Below are positions 7,524-11,526 of a stretch of 11,526 nucleotides of DNA, one piece after another (within the stretch, counting starts at the first letter, position 1; each line of letters begins with the position of its first letter). The position numbers and the translations under genes were made by a program. The stretch is from Baffinella frigidus (Eukaryota; Cryptophyceae; Cryptomonadales; Baffinellaceae). The stretch covers positions 69,123 through 80,648 of the forward strand of contig MU647577.1 in NCBI GenBank assembly GCA_026770585.1, written 5' to 3'. The notes beneath the pieces were generated by a model. That model ran no database searches and had not been told where the DNA came from. It saw nothing but the letters and a program-made list of their open reading frames with translations.

Positions 7524-7625
7524 CGGGGGGCTTGATGTGATCCGAAAGGAAGAATGGCTTTTCTGCAGATAAGTTCCGGTGTCCGCCTATGTTGAGAGCT
7601 CGAAGAACCTACAGGACTTGAAGGA
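7524..7625 (+). repeat. Repeat unit F, diverged copy F5
   Basis: ccggggggcttgatgtgatc, cgaaagga, ggcttttctgcaga, agttccggtgtccgcctatg, gagctcgaagaacct. It keeps the order of landmarks of F1-F3 (gatccgaaag, ctgcag, tatgttg, aacct, gga) with different sequence between them. F6 is its closest relative, on the opposite strand. Confidence 0.7.
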
Positions 7626-7788
7626 TAGAGGGGCCTATCGAAAACCAATGTGCTTCAACAAACGGGCCTTTGCCAACGACCGCTGAAAGCTAATCCCTTC
7701 CTGGCCCTCTTTTTGGCGTACAGGGTTGCTCGAAAATTGATAGTGACACCCACAGACAGAAGGAGAAACGCAGCTTGGAGCGTGGTGC

Positions 7789-7910
7789 TACAGGGGTACC
7801 TCGCTCATAAGAAACCGCCCCCCCCCCTAGGACCACCATAGGGGCCTAGGCATAGGCCTACAGTAGGCTCCTAGGGGGGGGCAGTTTCTTATGAGCGAGG
7901 TACCCCTGTA
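7789..7910. mobile_element. MITE B1 with TA duplication
   Basis: A 118-base palindromic element, CAGGGGTACCTCGCTCATAA ... TTATGAGCGAGGTACCCCTG (7791-7908), flanked by TA on each side. The inner part ccccctaggacc...gg, cctaggcataggcc is a further imperfect palindrome. It interrupts the right arm of J. The left arm of J (7441-7459, minus strand) is the intact empty site gcgtggtgcTAggctcatacg. TA targeting and length fit Tc1/mariner- or Stowaway-type MITEs; no transposase is present. Confidence 0.93.
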
Positions 7911-7944
7911 GGCTCATACGCATAGGCGTACCGTAGGCTTCTAC

Positions 7945-8049
7945 GTCCTTTAGGTCCTTTAGGTTCTTCGAGCTCCCAACATAGGCGGACACCGGAACTG
8001 GTTCTGCAGAAAAGCCATGCTTCCTTTCGGATCACATTCAGGCCCCCCG
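7945..8049 (-). repeat. Repeat unit F, diverged copy F6 (reverse)
   Basis: Reverse complement of F5 with moderate divergence: gtcctttaggtcctttaggt, tcttcgagctcccaacatag, gcggacaccggaact, ttctgcagaaaagccatgct, cctttcggatcacattcagg. With F5 it makes a wide inverted pair around the right half of J. Confidence 0.75.
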
Positions 8050-8064
8050 TACGGCGTGGGTTTG

Positions 8065-8424
8065 GCGTAGCCCCTGCAGAGTTGCGTTGGGTCATGGCAA
8101 ATGCGTTGAGCCAATCCACTCGGAGCCAGAACATTTCGCCTAAGTCAACCCCCCCTGAAAACCACAGCCTTAAGTCAAATACTGGCTCCCAGAGCCAATC
8201 CAACGAACAGTGTTCGTCAAACACGCCTAATTGTTGTAGTGTTGTGTGAAGGCATGCCGCGCGAGCTCTCCGATCTCTGATGATTCACTGACAGGATTCC
8301 TTACAACTACTTATAGGCGCTCTCCCTTGGAGCCCTTTTACCCGAGGCGGGCCCGTCCAGGACCCGGTCCTCACATGTTGGGGGTTAGGGTTTAAGATAC
8401 ATGTAGTGTAAAGGATAGCCCGGA
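8065..8424. other. No gene seen
   Basis: Unremarkable sequence. gagccaatcca occurs twice (about 8108 and 8193), and short telomere-like ggttagggttta lies at about 8383-8394. Open frames on the minus strand have no features of a real protein. Confidence 0.4.
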
Positions 8425-8620
8425 TATCCCTGTATGCCAACACTACAGGGGTACCTCGCTCATAAGAAACCGCCTCCCCCTAGGACCCTACAGTAGGCCT
8501 ATGCCTAGGGCCTTATGATGGTCCTAGGGGGGTGCAGTTTCTTATGAGCGAGGTACCCCTGTAGGACCTGTCTAGGACATGTAGGGGGTCCTTTAAGACC
8601 CCCTCGCCGCTTAAGGGATA
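8425..8620. repeat. Element H3 interrupted by B2
   Basis: The end TATCCCT at 8425 and the end CTTAAGGGATA at 8610-8620 match those of H1 and H2. The part ggacctgt...acatgtagggggtcc, tttaagacccc (8562-8604) is homologous to the reverse complement of H2. B2 sits at a TA near the left end. Confidence 0.6.
8444..8563. mobile_element. MITE B2 with TA duplication
   Basis: A 116-base copy (8446-8561) with CAGGGGTACCTCGCTCATAA ends and TA on both sides, inserted in H3. The equivalent point in H2 (minus strand, tgccTAggacctgta) is unoccupied. The centre ccccctaggaccctacagta and gcctatgcctaggg matches B4, B5 and B7. Confidence 0.92.
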
Positions 8621-8634
8621 GTCTTCGAGAGATG

Positions 8635-8777
8635 GCTGACTGCACAGTGTGCGAAGCGGACCAAATCGACGATTGTTTGGCGCCAATTCCTCGGGCGGCA
8701 CATTCGTTTCCGAAGGTGCCGCCCGAGGAATCGGCGCATTCCCCAGCCTCGATTTGGTCCGCCTCGGAGGGCTGGTG
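8635..8777. repeat. Foldback element family A, copy A4
   Basis: Both arms keep gcggaccaaatcga. The right end keeps CTCGGAGGGCTGGTGG, while the left end has diverged. The inner stem gcgcc.attcctcgggcggc (8680-8698) pairs with 8716-8736 and is specific to this copy. Confidence 0.8.
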
Positions 8778-8934
8778 GTGTACATTGCGCGCTCACACTC
8801 GCTTTGCGCCCCTTGCGCGGGCCTGCAACCGACCAGAGAGATACATCAGGTCCCGAAGTACCTAGCCCCTTCGAGTCCGCCTCTCGCCCACGACCTGTAC
8901 AGGGGTACCTCGCTCACAAGAAAACGCCTTCCCG

Positions 8935-9175
8935 TACACGGGTACCTCGATTACATGAAAACGCCTCCCCCTACAGGGGTACCTCGCTCATAAGAAACCG
9001 CCCCCCCCCCTAGGACCACCGTAGGTCCCTAGGCATGGTCCTACTGTAGGGTCCTAGGGGGGGGCGGTTTCTTATGAGCGAGGTACCCCTGTAGGACCCT
9101 ACAGTAGGCCTATGCCTAGGGCCCTATGGTCGTCCTAGGGGGGTGACGTTTTCTTGTAATCGAGGTACCCCTGTA
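8935..9175. mobile_element. MITE B4, inserted in B3
   Basis: The left part 8937-8973 (CACGGGTACCTCGATTACAT, gaaaacgcctcccc) and the right part 9094-9173 (...acgttttcttgtaatcgagg, tacccctg) make 117 bases without B5. It belongs to the GATTACAAGAAAACG subtype shared with B7. It is inserted at the TA at positions 36-37 of B3. Confidence 0.9.
8972..9093. mobile_element. MITE B5, innermost nested copy
   Basis: Complete 118-base copy (8974-9091) with CAGGGGTACCTCGCTCATAA ends and TA duplications at 8972-8973 and 9092-9093. It is inserted at the TA at positions 36-37 of B4 (CCCCC-TA-GGACC), the same internal position at which B4 entered B3. Runs of C and G flank its centre. Confidence 0.94.
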
Positions 9176-9309
9176 GGACCCTGATAGTAGGCATATGCCT
9201 GGGGCCCTACAATAGTCCTAGGGGGGGGGCGTTTTCTTTTGAGCGAGGTACTCCCGTAGTGGTACAGGGGTTACTCGAAGATAAGGTCATACAAATCAAG
9301 GCCACACCG

Positions 9310-9431
9310 TACAGGGGAACCTCGCTCATAAGAAAACGCGCGCGCCCCTAGGACCATCAGAGGACCCTCGGCATGGTCCTACTGTAGGATCCTAGGGGGC
9401 GGCGGTTTCTTATGAGCGAGGTACCCCTGTA
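9310..9431. mobile_element. MITE B6 with TA duplication
   Basis: 118-base copy (9312-9429) with ends CAGGGGAACCTCGCTCATAA and TTATGAGCGAGGTACCCCTG, TA on both sides. Upstream, tacaggggttactcg at 9262-9276 is a fragment of another B left end. Confidence 0.92.
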
Positions 9432-9586
9432 TTGGTTAGGGATCGTTTCCGCCCTCCCGCGCCTGATTCCCGACCCCTCGTCAAGGGCTTTCGCAGATCG
9501 CTTGGGCTCCAATAACCCTTTAGGGTTTGGGGTGATTGCAGCTACCGAGGCGCCTCCGCACCCCTGTACCTACCCTCCGGTACCCT
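9432..9586. other. Spacer with telomere-like motif
   Basis: No gene seen. TTTAGGGTTTGGGG at 9519-9532, preceded by aaccc, contains one TTTAGGG and one TTTGGGG unit and forms a small head-to-head palindrome (aacccttt / ttagggtt). Confidence 0.4.
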
Positions 9587-9690
9587 TATCCCTTAAGTGA
9601 CCAGTAGGCGCATACGCCCTACCGTAGGGCCCTAGGACCTGCCTAGGGCTTCCACGGGCAATTATTCACCCGTTGGTCACTTAAGGGATA
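9587..9690. repeat. Element H1, small foldback
   Basis: Perfect 17-base terminal inverted repeats TATCCCTTAAGTGACCA (9587-9603) and complement (9674-9690). The interior gtaggcgcatacgccctacc, gtagggccctaggacctgcc matches the minus strand of H2. A 104-base, MITE-like element, uninterrupted in this copy. Confidence 0.85.
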
Positions 9691-9754
9691 CATGCGGAGA
9701 GAGGTCATGTCGCGAGATAGAGATCTTCATTACTTCCAACGATTCCTCAATGCA

Positions 9755-9986
9755 TATCCCTAAAGTTTCGATGGGGTCTTAAAGGACCCCCTACAGGGGT
9801 ACCTCGATTACAAGAAAACGCCTCCCCCTAGGACCCTACAGTAGGCCTATGCCTAGGGCCCTATGGTCGTCCTAGGGGGGCGACGTTTTCTTGTAATCGA
9901 GGTACCCCTGTACGTGTACAGGTCCTAGGCAGTCCTACTAGGGCTCTACGGTAGGGCGTATGCGCCTACTCGCCACTTAAGGGATA
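9755..9986. repeat. Element H2 interrupted by B7
   Basis: The left end tatccctaaag (9755-9765) and right end CTTAAGGGATA (9976-9986), with interior ctacggtagggcgtatgcgc as in H1 reversed. The part atggggtcttaaaggacccc (9771-9790) matches H3 in inverse. B7 occupies a TA that is empty in H3 (acatgTAgggggtcc, near 8577-8591). Confidence 0.75.
9792..9912. mobile_element. MITE B7 with TA duplication
   Basis: 117-base copy (9794-9910), GATTACAAGAAAACG subtype in both arms, TA on each side, inserted in H2. Its centre (ggaccctacagtaggcctat, gcctagggccctatggtcgt) is almost identical to the B4 centre, so the two are recent relatives. Confidence 0.93.
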
Positions 9987-10053
9987 AACCGCCCCCAAAT
10001 GCGCCCCCACAGCGGCTGTGTAGTGAGTAGGAATCAAAGAGAAGTTCATAGGC

Positions 10054-10203
10054 TAACGTCCTGAAAATGGGGTAGTTAGGCCTACGGCATTGCCTAGGAC
10101 CTCCTACCGTAGGCCGAGGGCTCCTAGGACCAAAAAGTCTCGGCCTACGGTAGGAGGTCCTAGGCAATGCCGTAGGCCTAACTACCCCATTTTCAGGCCG
10201 TTA
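10054..10203. repeat. Hairpin K, 58-bp perfect arms
   Basis: Arms 10060-10117 and 10140-10197 are perfectly complementary over 58 bases. After one mismatch they continue with taacg/cgtta to 10054 and 10203. The 22-base loop at 10118-10139 includes ctcctaggaccaaaaagtc. The arms contain tgcctaggacctcctaccgt, a motif shared with H, J and M1. Perfect arms suggest recent formation, correction, or selection for the RNA hairpin. Single copy here. Confidence 0.95.
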
Positions 10204-10253
10204 CCCCATTAAAGTCATATCGCGAGAGGTTGGCGTCACAACCGGCTGGTGAC

Positions 10254-10401
10254 TACAGGGGTACAGGGGTACCTCGCTCATAAGAAACGCCCCCCCCCCT
10301 AGGACCACCATAGGGCCCTAGGCATAGCCCTACTGTAGGGTCCTAGGGGATGGCGGTTTCTTATGAGCGAGGTACCCCTGTACCTCGCTCACAAGAAAGC
10401 G
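10254..10401. mobile_element. Truncated MITE B9, interrupted by B8
   Basis: The left end CAGGGGTA (10256-10263) continues after B8 as cctcgctcacaagaaagcgc (10383-10402). No right arm follows; the sequence passes into gtatgcacccc and then B10. A B remnant whose TIR was itself used as a target. Confidence 0.75.
10262..10382. mobile_element. MITE B8, inserted in B9 TIR
   Basis: 117-base copy (10264-10380) with CAGGGGTACCTCGCTCATAA ends and TA duplications, placed at the TA in caggggTAcctcg of B9. Confidence 0.93.
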
Positions 10402-10420
10402 CACCGCATGTATGCACCCC

Positions 10421-10542
10421 TACAGGGGTACCTCGCTCATGAGAAAGCACCTCCCCCTAGGACCCTACAGTAGACCTACGCCTAGTTCCCTACGGAGGTC
10501 CTAGGGAGTGGGGCGCTTTCTTATGAGCGAGGTACCCCTGTA
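10421..10542. mobile_element. MITE B10 with TA duplication
   Basis: 118-base copy (10423-10540) with ends CAGGGGTACCTCGCTCATGA and complement, TA on both sides, host gcaccccTA / TAcgcacccc. Its TIR has GAAAGC in place of GAAACC or GAAAAC, and the change is matched in the other arm (GCTTTC). Confidence 0.92.
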
Positions 10543-10546
10543 CGCA

Positions 10547-10718
10547 CCCCTAGACCAGCTGACCACCAACCCTCACGGAAAGACCAAATCGTCGATTTTC
10601 TGACCTTGAAGTCACCTTGCAGCGGGGTCGGATCCGACCCCGCTGCAAGGTGACTTCAAGGTCAGAAAATCGACGATTTGGTCCGCCCGTGAGGGTTGGT
10701 GGACAGCTGATCTAGGGG
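10547..10718. repeat. Foldback element family A, copy A5, loopless palindrome
   Basis: An 86-base arm on each side meets without a loop at gtcggatccgac (10627-10638). The inner 53 or so bases of each arm are perfectly complementary (gaccaaatcgtcgattttct, gaccttgaagtcaccttgca, gcggggtcggatc), with five mismatches further out. The family ends CCACCAACCCTCACGG are at 10563 and 10702; outside them cccctaga.cagctg also pairs. It would be a very stable cruciform or RNA hairpin. Confidence 0.95.
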
Positions 10719-10721
10719 TTG

Positions 10722-10880
10722 AAAGACCCCTAAGCGACAAGACCTGGGACCCTACGGTAGGTAACCCGTAGGGGCATAGGGGGGTTCCTACGGATAAGGT
10801 ACCGGAAACTCGGGCACAGAGTGCCCGAGAATCCCTTCGTAGCCCTCTGCTTTGCCCTTCGTAGCCCTCTGTGTGGCTAG
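10722..10880 (+). repeat. Dispersed repeat P, copy 2
   Basis: Direct match to 44-185. The copy-specific hairpin here is CTCGGGCAC (10809-10817) with GTGCCCGAG (10821-10829). CCCTTCGTAGCCCTCTG then occurs twice, at 10833-10849 and 10855-10871. The same motif recurs at 11209-11225 and 11231-11247, so it is a short repeat in its own right. Confidence 0.85.
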
Positions 10881-10901
10881 GCCGGAGAGAAGAGGGTGAC
10901 G

Positions 10902-10975
10902 CGGATCCGACCCCGCTGCAAAGTGACTTCAAGGTCTGAAAATCGACGATTTGGCCCGCCAGTGAGGGTTGGAGG
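10902..10975 (+). repeat. Half-palindrome A6
   Basis: Matches only the right arm of A5 (from 10629 to 10702): cggatccgaccccgctgcaa, gtgacttcaaggtc, gaaaatcgacgatttgg, gtgagggttgg, with a handful of substitutions. It starts within a few bases of the axis of the A5 palindrome, so one arm is missing. It follows P2 as A1 follows P1. Confidence 0.88.
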
Positions 10976-10993
10976 GTGTCTCAGCACCCCCCC

Positions 10994-11151
10994 GATCTTA
11001 TCTCAGAAAACGAGTTCTAAAACTCGTTTTCTTAAGTCACCCCCCCTACAAATTCGTCAACTTATTCTTTACTCTCCGCATAAGTTGACAAATTTGCAGA
11101 GGAATTGACTTACGAAAACGAGTTTTAGAACTCGTTTTCTGAGATGAGATC
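10994..11151. repeat. Foldback element family E, copy E2
   Basis: Arms 10994-11064 and 11081-11151 pair over about 70 bases: GATCTTATCTCAGAAAACGA, gttctaaaactcgttttct, aagtca, cccctacaaattcgtcaact. The loop carries cttattctttactctccgca, the exact reverse complement of the E1 loop. Confidence 0.92.
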
Positions 11152-11162
11152 AGGGTACGGAG

Positions 11163-11480
11163 AGAAGAGGAGGACGCATGCGTTGATGCAGAAGCTCCCA
11201 CCCGAAGTCCCTTCGTAGCCCTCAGCGATGCCCTTCGTAGCCCTCTGCAATCCTGTGTGGGTAGGCAGGGTGCGGAGTGTGGGTAGAAGAGGAGGATTTA
11301 TCCGGGGAAACCTATTTTTCTTTCATTTGATGGCAATGAAAATTACTACACAGTCCGTTCTTACTAGCAATATTCAAGCATTCGTGTAGTAATTTTCATT
11401 GGAATCAAATGAAAGAAAAATAGGTTTCCCCGGATAAAGATGCAGGCGTTGGTGCAGAACCTCCCGTCAGACGCCCTTTC
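11163..11480 (+). repeat. Duplicated host unit; second copy split by D2
   Basis: The unit agaagaggagga, cgcatgcgttgatgcag, aag.ctccca, agtccctt at 11163-11213 recurs at 11285-11296 plus 11439-11480 (agaagaggagga ... tgcaggcgttggtgcagaac, ctccc, acgccctt). The first copy shows what the site looks like without D2. A shorter relative, cggagagaaga, starts at 10883. Confidence 0.65.
11297..11438. mobile_element. Foldback element family D, copy D2
   Basis: Arms 11297-11351 and 11384-11438 pair over 55 bases with two mismatches: TTTATCCGGGGAAACCTATT, tttctttcatttga, caatgaaaattactacac. The loop is 32 bases. Flanks agGA and GAtgcagg suggest a 2-base GA duplication. The core gaaaattactacac is shared with D1. 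Confidence 0.9.
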
Positions 11481-11488
11481 AGTGTTCA

Positions 11489-11526
11489 GGGTTTGGGGTT
11501 TGGGGTTTGGGGTTTGGGGGTTGGGG
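11489..11526 (+). repeat. (TTTGGGG)n telomere-like tract at window edge
   Basis: gggtttgggg, then three more TTTGGGG units and a variant ttgggg, running off the end. TTTTGGGG is the telomere repeat of hypotrich ciliates and TTTAGGG that of plants and many algae. Because TTTAGGG pieces occur elsewhere in the window, a variant or interstitial tract is as likely as a true telomere. Confidence 0.6.

Larger units (their letters stand above)
7416..7945. repeat. Composite inverted-repeat element J
   Basis: The left arm 7416-7511 (cgtagaagcctacggtaagc ... agcaccacgctgtgtttctc, cttctgtgggtgtcacca, attttcaagcaaccctgta) pairs with 7719-7945 once B1 (7791-7908 plus one TA) is removed. A few small indels remain. 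The loop carries F5. The outermost flanks CCAAACCCACGCCGTA (7405-7419 region) and TACGGCGTGGGTTTGG (8050-8064 region) are again complementary, with F6 between the right J arm and the outer flank. Confidence 0.8.
8898..9258. mobile_element. MITE B3, outermost of three nested copies
   Basis: The left part 8900-8936 (CAGGGGTACCTCGCTCACAA, gaaaacgcc) and the right part 9176-9256 (...ggcgttttcttttgagcgag, gtactcccg) together give 118 bases once B4 and one TA are removed. TA flanks at 8898-8899 and 9257-9258. The oldest of the three by nesting, and the most diverged at its right end. Confidence 0.88.

Noticed and set aside
7788-10542. CRISPR array
   Set aside because: The repeated units are inverted, 117-118-base elements with TA duplications, variable spacing and self-insertion, not short direct repeats with uniform spacers.
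44-10880. LTR pair formed by P1 and P2
   Set aside because: Same orientation but over 10 kb apart, with no TG...CA ends, primer site or polymerase between them; better seen as a dispersed repeat.
1-11526. Dinoflagellate spliced-leader or tandem gene array
   Set aside because: No match to the spliced-leader sequence as I remember it was seen by eye, and no tandem coding repeat is present; the organism guess rests on weak evidence.

Overview
The window looks like gene-poor nuclear DNA of a eukaryote, most likely a protist or microalga. It holds no convincing intact gene. It is packed with palindromic (foldback, MITE-like) elements, has two long microsatellites, and carries scattered degenerate telomere-type repeats (TTTAGGG and TTTGGGG). 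The TIR of the commonest element reads in two frames as YRGTSLIRN and MSEVPLY. From memory, unchecked, I associate these strings with predicted proteins of dinoflagellates and similar algae. I treat a dinoflagellate or related alga as a low-confidence guess. Nothing suggests a bacterial or phage origin: there are no operons, no ribosome binding sites ahead of ORFs and no dense coding.

Layout. 1-900: repeat P1, palindrome A1, an (ATATGT)n microsatellite and a foldback. 900-2050: telomere-like remnants and foldbacks M2, M1, M3 and D1. 2050-2900: palindromes E1 and A2, then a polypyrimidine tract flanked by 29-bp direct repeats. 2900-3780: GC-rich sequence with no accepted gene. 3840-4815: three forward copies of unit F, with hairpin N1. 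4820-5500: hairpin Q, two short hairpins, and an E-like palindrome split by A3. 5556-6752: a 1.2-kb inverted-repeat element L that contains N2 and an inserted reverse F copy. 6836-7216: the only plausible coding exon (126 residues, unknown function). 7400-8065: a large composite palindrome (J, F5, F6) carrying B1. 8425-10542: a cluster of 116-118-bp B elements, several inserted in each other or in H elements, plus the 58-bp perfect hairpin K. 10547-11526: A5, repeat P2, half-palindrome A6, E2, D2 and a TTTGGGG tract at the edge.

How it fits together. The B elements behave like TA-targeting, Tc1/mariner-type or Stowaway-type MITEs: they have CAGGGG...CCCCTG ends, a TA duplication, and empty sites visible inside the window. 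No transposase is present, so they would have to be mobilised in trans. The most unusual pattern is that in families A, N, P and D the homologous parts of different copies stay alike, while a stem differs from copy to copy and yet remains self-complementary within each copy. That implies a process that renews or corrects both arms of a palindrome together. This is my best candidate for something undescribed.
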